A stretch of 64,000 nucleotides of DNA from Nymphalis io (Eukaryota; Arthropoda; Insecta; Lepidoptera; Nymphalidae): NCBI RefSeq assembly GCF_905147045.1, contig NC_065891.1, positions 14,455,001 through 14,519,000 on the forward strand, in the 5' to 3' direction. The first letter of the stretch is position 1, and each line of letters starts with the position of its first letter. A model generated the notes under the pieces. It was not told the DNA's origin. It was given only the letters and a program-made list of their open reading frames with translations, and did not search any database. Of this stretch, positions 47,241 to 57,163 are shown in pieces. A program made the position numbers and the translations under genes.

Positions 47241-47790
47241 TACAATATATGAATTAGTTCAAAATTAAATTTTACCTAAAACCTTTATTGAAGTATTATT
47301 TAACAACAATGTCAATTACAATTATTAGTGTCATTTCAGTTTTAAATAAAATATATTATTGAGTAATAATTATAAATGAAATCGTATTACATAAATAAAT
47401 AATGGCTGTAATTCGATTATGTATCCAATCGTTAGTTCAATTAATCTGCAAACGACGTAAGCCCAACAGCAAGTTTATTTGGAACCATTAAATAGTGACG
47501 TGCGCTAATACGGTCGTTTTATTCACGATAGAATGGTTTACCACAAATGAAACTCATAAATGCTTCGTTAGTGGCGAATTTTGAGGTGCAGTTTAATTGC
47601 ATCGATTAGTGATGGAGATTACTATAATAGTAGTCGATAACTGTAACAGGGTCGTATCGATGTTACTCGATACGGTAATGGGACGATTAGACTCGACACA
47701 ATAGGTATTTTAATTGTATTATTGAGCGAACAGTTACCGTTCATAAATGTCTAGCAAATCCCTTCGAACTGCTGGATATACAAGTGGCAG
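47241..47790. other. No gene seen
   Basis: Non-coding. A small hairpin 'cgtatcga'/'tcgatacg' lies near 47653-47674. Confidence 0.5.
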
Positions 47791-47974
47791 ACTTCACTCA
47801 TCAGATATTCTACCGCAGAACAGTAGTACTTAATATTGTTGTGTTCCGGTTTGAAGGTAGAGTGAACTAGTGTAATTACAGGCATAAGGGACATAACATC
47901 TTAGTTCCCAAGGTTGGTGGCATATTGGCGATGTAAGCGATGGTTAATATTTCTTACAATACTAATGTCTCTGG
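47791..47974 (+). repeat. Family B repeat (copy B10)
   Basis: Plus-strand copy: 'cactcatcagatattctacc', 'gtgttccggtttgaaggt', 'cttagttcccaaggttggtg', ending at 'aatgtct'. Confidence 0.8.
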
Positions 47975-47984
47975 AAAAAAAAAT

Positions 47985-48292
47985 GAAACATCTGATGAAT
48001 GGGTCGTATCTATCCAGACTTTATCTTCAGATTTGTTTTACCTTATGGTAATATAGAAAGAAAATTAGAATGAGTGTAGGTCTATCTGGATAGTGACTGG
48101 CTTGCTATGTGCTAGTTTGTTAGATGAGTGTGTCACTGTAATAACAAGCAGAAGATACATAATTAGCATCTTCGATCCTATTGTTGGTAACACATTGACG
48201 CTGAAAGAATTTTACACTACTTACAGTCTATGGGTTAACGTGACCACTTGCCATCTGGTGGACCAGTAGCTTAATTGCCAACCAAAAAAATA
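47985..48292 (+). repeat. Family B repeat, very old (copy B11)
   Basis: Follows B10 head-to-tail with heavy divergence: 'gatgagtgtgtcactgtaat', 'ttggtaacacattgacg', 'gaccacttgccatctggtgg'. Confidence 0.55.
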
Positions 48293-48633
48293 TAGCATTA
48301 AAACATTTTAATTAAAATACTTTTTATTACTGTAGTATTTCTATACAAATTCATGTTACGCTTTAAATATAATTGCAAAGCAACATGCAACATCGGTCAA
48401 GAATAAATTGAATACAAAAGCGAGCGAGCGGTGAGAGTGAATTTAATAAAATATTTTAACGTTACAATGGATTTCTAATACTCGTCATTAGCTATGGAAT
48501 TATTTTTGCATGATTGAATTCATAAACACATTTGCAATAGTAATAGTCAGATTCAATCAGTTAAAATATGACACAGATAGTTTTTTTTTTAATAATTCAA
48601 GAATTTATAATTTAATTTAAATGAAACTTTTGA

Positions 48634-50961
48634 TGAATGTTGGTAAACTTTCTCGAAGCGCAGGGGCTTTTTTTGATGAATTCTTTCTTTCAAAAAAAGC
48701 CTCAGAGGAGGTGGACCTGGCGAAGCCCCGATAACGTGACAAGGAACGAGATAGACTTTATCATTTCGAATAAAAGGCACATATTTAGAGATGTTTCAGT
48801 GATCAACAGGTTTAATACCGGAAGTGATCACCGCTTGGTTCGAGGCACTCTAAATATCAACTTAAAAGCCGAAAGATCGAGAATGATGAGGTCTACTCTC
48901 CGACCTACCATGCTCCAAGCTGCTCAAGGCTCCGAAAAGTTCCAAATGGAACTTCAAAATCAATTCACCGCGTTGGAAACCATAAGCAGCATTGATGAGA
49001 GAACCGACACGCTGGTCAAAATACTGCAAAACACATCCCGCAAGTGTTTTCCGCCACAGAGAAGAGACAACGCACCAAAACTCTCTGCTGAGACACTCGA
49101 GCTCATGAGAAAACGACGAGAACTACCATCGTTTTTGTCAGATAAGGCCTTAAACCGAACAATAAAAACGCTGACGCGACGCGATCTCCGACGCTCCAAT
49201 ACCCGTGCCATCAAGGCTGCGATTGAGCAAAATCGGGGATCGAAAGTGTTCGCTCGCAAGTTTGGGAGGCCGCGTCTGACAAAACTTAAAACTGAAAATG
49301 GTGGGGTCGTTACCTCTAGGCCTGAGATTATCGGAGAAGTACAGAGGTTTTATGGGCAGTTGTTCTCTTCAAGATCGGATAAACCCGTGGGAATCAGTAT
49401 TGATGACCAGCGCGCCCGTCTTATGCGCCATTACTCCGAGGAGCTCCCGGTCGTTGACCAAGGAGAGATTAGGGCGGCTCTAGAACAGCTTAAAAACAAC
49501 AAAGCTCCGGGAGATGACGGAATCACAACAGAGTTGCTTAAGGCAGGCGGGACTCCGGTCCTGAAAGAGCTAGCAAGCCTCTTTAATTCCGTCATCCAAC
49601 ATGGCAAGACCCCGGAAACGTGGAGCGGGAGTGAGGTGGTACTGTTTTTCAAGAAAGGTGATAAAACCCTCTTGAAAAACTACAGACCAATCTCCCTCCT
49701 GAGTCACGTGTATAAGCTGTTCTCAAGAGTCGTCACGAACCGTCTCGCCAGACGACTTGACGAGTTCCAGCCCCCAGAGCAAGCCGGCTTTCGATCAGGC
49801 TACAGCACCGTGGACCACATCCATACTGTTCGGCAGATTGTGCAGAAGACCGAAGAGTACAATCAGCCGCTGTGTATGGCATTTGTGGACTACGAGAAAG
49901 CCTTCGACTCCATCGAAACCTGGGCAGTGCTCGACTCATTGCAGAGATGTCATATCGATTGGAGATATATCGAGGTACTGAGATGTCTGTACAACGCCGC
50001 TACAATGACTGTCCACATCCAGGACTGTAAGACGAAGGCGATCCAACTGCGCAGAGGGGTGAGACAGGGGGATGTAATATCCCCGAAACTGTTCACCAAC
50101 GCGTTGGAAGACGTTTTCAAAACGCTGGATTGGACTAGGTATGGAGTCAATGTAAACGGCGAGTACATCTCACACCTTCGATTTGCCGACGATATCGTCA
50201 TCATAGCAGAGTCGCTGGAACAACTCACCGAAATGCTGCGTAGCCTAGGCGAGTCTTCCCGGTGTGTCGGTCTCGGTATGAACTTGGACAAGACCAAGGT
50301 CATGTTCAATAGGCATGTCGTGCCGGGACCGATATACGTCGAGGGGAAACCTCTCGAAGTTGTTAGTGAATATACCTACCTAGGACAGATAATACAAGTC
50401 GGTAGGAACAACTTCGAGAAGGAAGCCGATCGAAGAATTCGCTTGGGATGGGCAGCATTTGGCAACCTTCGTCAAGTCCTCAAGTCGTCTATACCGCAAT
50501 GTTTGAAGACGAAAATCTTCAACCAATGCGTCTTACCTGCCATGACATACGGTGCCGAAACGTGGACACTAACTGCGGGACTAGTCCACAAATTCAAAGT
50601 CGCTCAGCGTGCTATGGAGCGAGCTATGCTCGGAGTATCTTTGAAGGATAAGATCAGAAATGAGATTATCCGGAAAAGAACCGGAGTCACCGACATAGCT
50701 TGCATAATTAGCAGGCTGAAGTGGCAGTGGGCTGGTCACGTATGTCGTAGGACCGATGGCCGTTGGAGCAGACGAGTCCTAGAGTGGAGACCGCGAATCG
50801 GCAAGCGCAGCGTAGGGCGCCCTCCAGCCATGTGGACCGACGACCTTAAGAAGGTGGCGGGCACCAACTGGATGCGGAAGGCGGAGGACAGGGAGCTTTG
50901 GCGCACCTTGGGAGAGGCCTATGTTCAGCAGTGGACAACGATTGGCTGTTGATTGATTGAT
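48634..50961 (+). mobile_element. 5'-truncated RTE retrotransposon with perfect TSD (RTE-2)
   Basis: 2328 bp bounded by 'tgaaacttttga' at 48622-48633 and 50962-50973 (12 bp, identical). It begins inside the endonuclease and ends in a TTGA tail of about three units whose first TGA is the stop codon. An intact TSD and an undamaged ORF point to a young insertion. It is a different subfamily from RTE-1: the shared motifs are similar, but the tail is TTGA and not TGA. Confidence 0.93.
48637..50952 (+). CDS. RTE endonuclease (partial) - reverse transcriptase ORF, uninterrupted
   Basis: 771 codons with no stop or frameshift, the longest ORF in the window. ATG 48637 is an internal Met of the original protein (the element starts 3 bp earlier), so roughly the first half of the endonuclease is missing, including its catalytic 'GDFN' region. 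Residues about 1-75 keep the endonuclease end ('NEIDFIISNKR', 'GSDHRLVRGTLNI'). RT motifs: 'VVLFFKKGDKTLLKNYRPI', 'FVDYEKAFDSIETW' (Asp 418), 'GVRQGDVISPKLF' (from Gly 474) and FADD at 516-519. The RTE C-terminus 'WQWAGHVCRRTDGRW' starts at residue 696, and the protein ends 'YVQQWTTIGC'. No promoter is visible. The RT could be catalytically sound if expressed, but the element cannot retrotranspose by itself without its endonuclease. Confidence 0.92.
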   Translation: MLVNFLEAQGLFLMNSFFQKKPQRRWTWRSPDNVTRNEIDFIISNKRHIFRDVSVINRFNTGSDHRLVRGTLNINLKAERSRMMRSTLRPTMLQAAQGSEKFQMELQNQFTALETISSIDERTDTLVKILQNTSRKCFPPQRRDNAPKLSAETLELMRKRRELPSFLSDKALNRTIKTLTRRDLRRSNTRAIKAAIEQNRGSKVFARKFGRPRLTKLKTENGGVVTSRPEIIGEVQRFYGQLFSSRSDKPVGISIDDQRARLMRHYSEELPVVDQGEIRAALEQLKNNKAPGDDGITTELLKAGGTPVLKELASLFNSVIQHGKTPETWSGSEVVLFFKKGDKTLLKNYRPISLLSHVYKLFSRVVTNRLARRLDEFQPPEQAGFRSGYSTVDHIHTVRQIVQKTEEYNQPLCMAFVDYEKAFDSIETWAVLDSLQRCHIDWRYIEVLRCLYNAATMTVHIQDCKTKAIQLRRGVRQGDVISPKLFTNALEDVFKTLDWTRYGVNVNGEYISHLRFADDIVIIAESLEQLTEMLRSLGESSRCVGLGMNLDKTKVMFNRHVVPGPIYVEGKPLEVVSEYTYLGQIIQVGRNNFEKEADRRIRLGWAAFGNLRQVLKSSIPQCLKTKIFNQCVLPAMTYGAETWTLTAGLVHKFKVAQRAMERAMLGVSLKDKIRNEIIRKRTGVTDIACIISRLKWQWAGHVCRRTDGRWSRRVLEWRPRIGKRSVGRPPAMWTDDLKKVAGTNWMRKAEDRELWRTLGEAYVQQWTTIGC

Positions 50962-51010
50962 TGAAACTTTTGAAAGATTAACAAAGCTTAAATAGTTTAA
51001 AAATAAAAAT

Positions 51011-51340
51011 ATAATAATAATAATGTCCTTCAGACCGATTTCGGCCAAGGCGGCCAATCTCAAGAAATATAAGCCAACTGCGCAGGAGATATTATAGTGC
51101 ACAAGTGTGTGCGCAAACACAGGTGCACTCTCTATTTCCATAATCCGATGGGAAGACAATCCGACACGACCGGAAAGAGTTCTTGCGCAGGATCAACGGC
51201 TTTACGTGCTTTCCGAGGCACGGGAGTGTACACACTTCCAACTTCCAGACATCGGGCTGCTACTGAGAATTTTCTGACAGAATAACTGTTTATTGGCCCG
51301 ACCTGGGAATTGACCCAGACATCCGGGTCTGTGGCCTTAC
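51011..51340 (-). mobile_element. tRNA-related SINE E (copy E1)
   Basis: Minus-strand element: a head with B-box-like 'gggtcaattcccaggtcggg', a body with 'cctcggaaagcacgtaaagc' and 'cacctgtgtttgcgcacac', and an ATT tail at 51011-51024. Diverged copies lie at 38336 and 56598. It sits 37 bp after RTE-2's TSD. Confidence 0.75.
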
Positions 51341-51610
51341 ATAATAATAATAATAATATCCTGGGACTTTATTCACACATGGCCATCTGATCCCAAATTA
51401 AGCAGAGCGTGTGTCATGGAAACCAGACAACTGATATACTACATATACTACTTTTCTTTTGTAAATACATACTTATATAGATAATTACACCCAGACTCAG
51501 GACAAACAGACATGTTCATGCACACAAATGTCTGTCCTGGGGTGGGAATCGAACCCACAACCTTCGGCGTGAAAGGCAGGTACCTACCAACCACGCCAAA
51601 CGGCTCGTCA
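51341..51610 (-). mobile_element. tRNA-derived SINE D, full length (copy D1)
   Basis: Minus strand: A-box-like 'tggcgtggttggtaggta', B-box 'gggttcgattcccacc', body 'gacagacatttgtgtgcatg', 3' end 'atcagatggccatgtgtg' and an ATT tail (51341-51357) that abuts the head of SINE E1. Another 3' end lies at 1577-1660. Confidence 0.8.
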
Positions 51611-52160
51611 TAACATGTAATCATAACATGTAATCACTGGACCAATGAGGCAGTCAAAAAATATAATACTACGTGATTAAATAGTTTCAAAATAAATATA
51701 AATAAAAATATATTTATGTTATATTTTGAGTTAAGTTGTGCTGAATCAGAAAGTTCTTTGGCAAATAACGCGCTGCTGTAACAAATATCCCACTTTAGAC
51801 CTTGGTATATGATATTCTGATAACACTAAAACGCGAATAGAAGCGATGACAATTTTTTAATAAACCTGGTCTATTATATTATACATTTCAAAATTCAATT
51901 TAGATAAATGGTAATTTCAACTTAATTTTTCGCAACCTTGTTTCATTATATTGTTATGTAATTAGCCACGTTAATTCTATTATTTGTTACTGCAAGGAAG
52001 TTGTGAGAAAAGTTGGGTGGTTGTGATGAATTGATAAAAAGGAGCTCCGCGAATACACGCGAAGAGATCACTTGATTCTTGTCAGCTTTAGACAATTTTT
52101 TATTTTATTTTAAATAAACAAGGAGGTATTAATTTTTAAAAATTACACATTGTTACTTAA
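51611..52160. other. No gene seen
   Basis: Non-coding, no recognised element. Confidence 0.5.
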
Positions 52161-52173
52161 GTGTACATATCTT

Positions 52174-52252
52174 CAGCACCGGCGAGTCCCACATACCCCC
52201 CCACTCCAAGTGGGGGAAACACGTAAACGCATTTTTCCAGCGGAAAAAAAAA
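52174..52252 (+). mobile_element. R1-type LINE 3' end, 79 bp, with TSD (R1-c)
   Basis: Only the 3' UTR is present: 'gagtcccacataccc', hairpin CCCCACT/AGTGGGG, the 'cgtaaacgca' hairpin, 'agcgg' and an A-tail. The TSD is 'gtgtacatatctt' (52161-52173) and 'gtgaacatatctt' (52253-52265), with one mismatch. Extreme 5' truncation. Confidence 0.8.
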
Positions 52253-52476
52253 GTGAACATATCTTATTATAATCAAAATAAACTCACATACAAAATATAC
52301 AAGTGCACTCGTATCGAATTTAATTGAATTGTCGTAATATTACAAATGAATGTAATGTTATTTTACCGGTTCAGATTGCAGATCAAAGCACCTGCAAAAA
52401 ATCAATAGACATTGGCGCTTTAAGAAATATTACTCATTCAAACATCGTCAATGCGCCATCTATCTTAAGAACTAAG

Positions 52477-52630
52477 AGAAAGAGAGTTGGTTACTCCTGA
52501 ATGGCCTAGGCCAGTCTGGGTACGGGCCTCGGGGTTGCCCCCTTTACCCGGGCCCTCACCGACAGCTTTTCTGCCGTGTCTTTTTATTTTGGCCCGAAGG
52601 ACCAGGATCTTAACGACCCAGTGGCTGTAG
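52477..52630. mobile_element. Unidentified 154-bp insert with 9-bp TSD
   Basis: Interrupts family B12 exactly between two copies of 'agaactaag' (52468-52476 and 52631-52639). It is GC-rich ('ctaggccagtctgggtacgg', 'ttacccgggccctcacc'), with no terminal inverted repeats, no A-tail on either strand and no ORF. It could be a truncated LINE piece or an unknown non-autonomous element. Confidence 0.65.
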
Positions 52631-52663
52631 AGAACTAAGATGTTATGTTGTGCCCGTAGTTAC

Positions 52664-52745
52664 ACTGGCTCACTAGAATATAAGAATAGTTATTTTAATA
52701 TAAAAATATATAAAAATAACTATTCTTATATTCTAGTGAGCCAGT
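52664..52745. repeat. Perfect 33-bp-arm palindrome
   Basis: 52664-52696 is the exact reverse complement of 52713-52745, with a 16-nt AT spacer. The outer 10 bp of the left arm ('actggctcac') are family B sequence, so the right arm is an inverted copy of the insertion junction. This suggests template switching during the neighbouring R1 insertion. Confidence 0.92.
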
Positions 52746-52756
52746 ATTTATATTTT

Positions 52757-53413
52757 ATTTTTTTTTTTCGAGGAGGAAAGGCATTTACGCCTGCCGCCCG
52801 GACACGACCGGGACGGGTATGTGGGACTCACGGGGCAGAAGGCCACCGTCCTACCCACTAAAACCTCCTCGTTTCCTTCTCACCGCATGGTGGCGGGGTT
52901 ACGGGAACGCGTTAGCACACCACCGCGACCCCACCTGCGGCCGTCGCTTTGGGTGAGCGACCCACCTGTTGTTTTTTATTGAGGTTTTCTCCTCTCGACC
53001 CGGCCGGTGAAGGCAAGGCCCTCGGTCCCACCACAGGCTGGCGCCTGGATGGGAAAACGAGTTTGAGAAGGCGGTGACCGAAGTCTGTCCGCCCAGCATC
53101 GACACCGAAACTGGACGAACCCGCCTCTCCCTCCTCCTCTACTCCTCTACTCCTGTCTCCGGCAGCCCGAAAGGACTCCAGAGACCAACTCCTCCTCTCT
53201 CTGGCGGCCCAAAAGGACCCCGGAGTCCTCCTATTTGCCACGAAGCCGCTCGCTGGTCCACTCTGCGCAACAGAGAAGTCCCAGGAGCGGCCCGCGACAC
53301 TTCCGCCGCGTCAGTCTCAGCCGCGATCGACAAGCATTCCGGAAAAACATCGGATTGCTGGTCGACCCCGTTGCCCAGGGTGCACCACGTGGAGGTGACT
53401 GACATGCACCCCA
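52757..53413 (-). mobile_element. R1-type LINE 3' part, GC-rich (R1-d)
   Basis: Minus strand, ending in an A-tail (T-run at 52758-52768). The 3' UTR has 'gagtcccacatacccgtcc', hairpin CCCGG/CCGGG and hairpin GGCGT-aa-ATGCC, the arrangement seen in R1-b and R1-c. The upstream 550 bp are markedly GC-rich for this window and hold open but unrecognised frames with low-complexity phrases ('LRGPFGPPERGG', 'LWSPFGLPETG'). They could be an R1 C-terminal extension or a long 3' UTR. It inserted into family B12. Confidence 0.65.
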
Positions 53414-53464
53414 AGTGGGTGGTGTCCCTACCCCAAGGAGCTTACACATAGTTATACCACCAAA

Positions 53465-55719
53465 GAAAAAAAACGTTTATTAATAACACCCGCATCGAAT
53501 GATGACGATTCGTTACAATTCAATAAACAAACAATAATAATTTAAGAGAACAAAATGATTGAATAGGAGCAACGTCAAGAGCCCGTCCAATAAAGGTCTC
53601 GCGGATTTTGGGACGTTTGTTGTCTTGTACGATTCGTCAACTTTGTTTATATATTTTTATTTATTGTAAAAAATATAAGAATATAGTGGCTGTATATTTG
53701 TATATTCTGAAATATATGTAGTTGTTTTTAAATATTTGGTAAAATTTCCTTTTTACTTCATCAGAACACCCAATAATTATGTAGCTGGTATTAATTTTTT
53801 ATAAGCCCTTTATACATACTTAGTCATTTCGAATTATTTAGTTCAGTTAAGAATATGAAAACATATAGACTTATAATTTTTTTTCCTCATCGTAAGTAAA
53901 ACTTAGCTAATAGACACTGTCACTATGAGAAGATAAACTACGTCTGACATCATCAATGCGCTACCAAATATTGGATTTGAAATGTTATTGTATACCTAGA
54001 ATTAAATAATAGCCCATTAAAATGGGCAATTATTTAATTCCAAACACAAGTTTTTAATCTTAATTCCGTGTTCTGGTAAACCAGAAAATAAAAAACCACT
54101 TTTAGGTAAAGTCGGTTTATATATTTATTGTTATGAAACCATCAATAGCAATATGTAACGCGTATGCAAGCTCTGTATTAAAAAGTCTCGTAGTCCGCGC
54201 TGAGTATTCTCGAGAGGAACAGCATTTGTCTAAGCACACTAAAGTAATTCGCTCACGCCGCACTTTAGCCGTAAGAAAAACTTCATACGGACTATAGTAC
54301 TATATTCCATTCATATTTTATTTCCCCAACGAATATGTTTCGCGTTTGTTGAGTAATATTTCCTTGCATTATTCAGTGTTAAATAATTTGTAGCTTGTAC
54401 TTTGTACAAATATTTATGCTAACATTTATTCAAATAGGTCACGAGGTACAAGCACGAATTTTGAAAACCACGCAACGTGGAATGTGCGGATTTTATTCGA
54501 ATTTCCATTCTAAATGCATATTAATTTCGTTCATTATTTATTAAATATTATAATCGTTCGATTCTAAATTGTATTTGAACAAAATAACAGACACCGTCCG
54601 CAAAGGTCACACTAGTGGCTTCTCTTAATTAAGGAGGACGTTTGAAACTTATGTTGTTTTATTGGAGGTATGCTGCCCAACTGCGGTCTAGTGAGGTCTA
54701 TCCGAATCACACAGTTTTTATCAATATTTTCCAACGAATGAGTTAAATTTTAAGAGTGAATGATACCAAGAGTTCACAATTTATCCTTCTTCTACCAGGT
54801 GAATTCTTTAATAATTCGAATAAAAGAAATAAGGCGCTTTTTATTCCTATGTTTATTTTTATGGAATACAAATGTAGTTATTAAATTAGACTGAAACTGA
54901 AATGGCACGGATTGTCACTTCTATAACTTTAAATTCATTTTGCTAACCATGCATAATACTTATACAGCATTAGTTTTCGACAACAAAGGATACAAGAACA
55001 ACTCACATACTTATATTATCTGATATCATAATATATATCGCCAAAGTATCGTCTTCCAATTAAAACAGAACCATGTTGGAAGATGATAAATAGTAGTAGT
55101 AACGTGAAATAAACTATTGTTTATGTTTATTTCGCAATAAAATTTTCTATAAACAAAGCCTATATTGTAAAGGTTATTTTGAATTATTTTTCTTTAATGT
55201 CGGTATAAAATTATCAAGAGGTTAAATTAAATAATATAAAGTATTTATTTATATACGATATCATTTACAAATTTATATTATAAATGGTGCATTAGCTGCT
55301 GATAAAATTCATGTAGCCCAGTCGTTTAGAAGCGATAGATGACAGCTTATTATTATTATTATTTAGCATAAGGACTTAAAACATGTCATTAAAATATGTC
55401 ATTCTGTGGCACATGTTCATGCTAAGCATTTTGTGCCAACCAAAATTGTACAATTCAATCTTGCATTAATAAATTAAAATTTGTTACCGTTTTTCTAGGG
55501 TTCATTTAAATTCAAATAGCGTGGTGTTAGTTAATTCGTTGTGTGAAGAAACGAGCAGCTTATCTTTCTAAGCGAATAGAGTCCAGTAAACAAGTCATAA
55601 TCAGTCTCCATTCATCAACAAATCGATCATCGTTCAGAGCAAACGTGTCTCTAAATTCTACACAGCAGCAACCCTCGCACGAGATGCCCCTGATTGAGTT
55701 GTGAGCTTAGTTTGTGTTC
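53465..55719. other. No gene seen
   Basis: Long AT-rich stretch without genes, apart from the fold-back at 53999. Weak tRNA-like wording near 55315-55345. Confidence 0.45.
53999..54040. repeat. 18-bp-arm hairpin
   Basis: 53999-54016 pairs with 54023-54040 with one mismatch, leaving the 6-nt loop 'ttaaaa'. No family is recognised. Confidence 0.85.
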
Positions 55720-55917
55720 AGTTCGACGAGGATGCTGAATGTACTCTGATCTGGATGCGTGGCAGAAGTTTGAAACTTGTTAATTTTGACCGAACAAGTT
55801 TCTCCTTATTTATTCAATCGTGTTAAACAAGTTTGTTTGGTTTCGTAAAAGTGATTACGTTAATGGTATACAAAGTTGCGGTAATTATTTATTAACAATA
55901 GAACGATGTATTACACT
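55720..55917 (+). promoter_or_regulatory. Weak candidate transcription start and first exon
   Basis: 'gttcagttcg' gives an initiator with A+1 at 55720, and 'tgatct' falls exactly at +28 to +33, fitting the arthropod DPE pattern DSWYVY. A donor 'gtaagt' at 55918 follows 'atgtattacact'. Upstream ATGs occur, so an untranslated or non-coding first exon is the better reading. All three signals are short, so chance is quite possible. Confidence 0.25.
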
Positions 55918-56597
55918 GTAAGTATGGAAACAGAAGTGAGTAATAAAACTAGAAAAATCTCTAAATCTCAATTCTTTTGTGAATCTTGAGTAAAATGAAG
56001 ATATAAATATGGTACCTATTTTATTTTCTCTCTCTCTTTGTCTCTCATGGAAGGAATAAGACTTTATTTTGTACAGATCTGTTAATCGAAATGAATATTA
56101 ATGCTCGTTTCCAGCTATAAATCGCACATCATAGAAACATGACCAACGTTCCTCACACTGCAAAGACAAAAGCTTGAAATTGGATTTCCGATAATCTTTG
56201 TGACCTTTGTGTCGACTCTCTGTCGTCTGTATAGACTTGCAGGTATGCTACGCATCCTTTGTATACATTTGCAAATATCTTATTTACAAAAAATACAACT
56301 TAAAATTGAAGAGAGAGATTGTTTTTGGTAATTAAACAAAAGGTCAGCATCACTTTATATTTATGTTAATCATTTAATATTTAATAAAGATGAGTTCCAT
56401 TTGTCACAAAAATTATTGCGGCTAGACTCGGCGTGGGATACTGAAGATAGAAGTTTGTTTAAAAGATTGTATTTAATTTGTTATATGTTTTTTAAAAATA
56501 TATTTAACTGACGATAATATTATATTATAATAAGAACATAAGAATATCGATTGCACAAAGACATCAAATTTCCGGTCAACAACATGACCATTATTAA
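55918..56597. other. No gene seen
   Basis: Non-coding, no recognised element. Confidence 0.5.
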
Positions 56598-56760
56598 GTG
56601 ATGAAGATGGTGATGATGTCCTGCTGCAGATTTTGACCACGGTAACCATTCCCTAGAAAGACAAGTCAATTACTGCCCAAGGTATACTATCGCGTACAAG
56701 TGTCTGTGCAAACAAATTTACCCTCTATTCCTATCCACTAGATCAACTACCAGCAGTCAA
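56598..56760 (-). repeat. SINE E fragment (copy E3)
   Basis: Minus-strand tail-side part of SINE E: 'gatgatgtcctgctgcag', 'tgcccaaggtatactatcg', 'acaagtgtctgtgcaaaca', 'tctattcctatcc'. It keeps a GATGAT tail. Confidence 0.6.
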
Positions 56761-57153
56761 CAAGGCTAATTATAAGCAACTTAAGCTAGATTATTAGTAG
56801 GGGTAATTTCTGGTAAGCTAAATAAACAAAAAATTATAAATTAGCGTTTTTACTTTCCTGAGTTTTAAACAGAACAGACGAACTATTCTTGAAGAACACA
56901 CAAGAATCTCACTCATCCAGCACCTGACAAAGTTTACAAGAAGTAAGACGGAGCCGCCCGAGTTCAGCGCCGGCCGTCGAGGGTAAGGGATTTAAATTTA
57001 AACTATCCGTAAAGTTGAAGAATGTTACTTTGCGTATTTTTGCAGCGCGGCTGTTTGGGGAAGTCAAGTCAGTTGTTCGGCGTGTCTGAGATAAGAGTTC
57101 AAGGGATCAAAACAAAATATTTTGAAGTTCTCACGTTTATATTTTAGTTATAA
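56761..57153. other. No gene seen
   Basis: Non-coding. 56945-56990 is CpG-richer ('ggccgtcgagggtaaggg') without a sustained frame. Confidence 0.45.
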
Positions 57154-57163
57154 TATATAAAAA

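Larger units (their letters stand above)
52401..53464 (-). repeat. Family B repeat split by insertions (copy B12)
   Basis: Minus-strand family B: 'agacattggcgctttaag' at 52408, 'agaactaagatgttatg' from 52631 and 'acactggctcact' to 52673, then the remote end 'gtgggtggt' to 'ataccacc' at 53415-53463. In between lie a 154-bp insert, a palindrome and an R1 end. About 80 bp of the family B middle is missing, so the R1 event deleted target DNA. Confidence 0.75.

Noticed and set aside
52912..53451. Overlapping open frames of 90-125 codons on both strands
   Set aside because: High GC removes stop codons in several frames at once. The block ends in an R1 3' UTR and A-tail, so it is not taken as a host gene.
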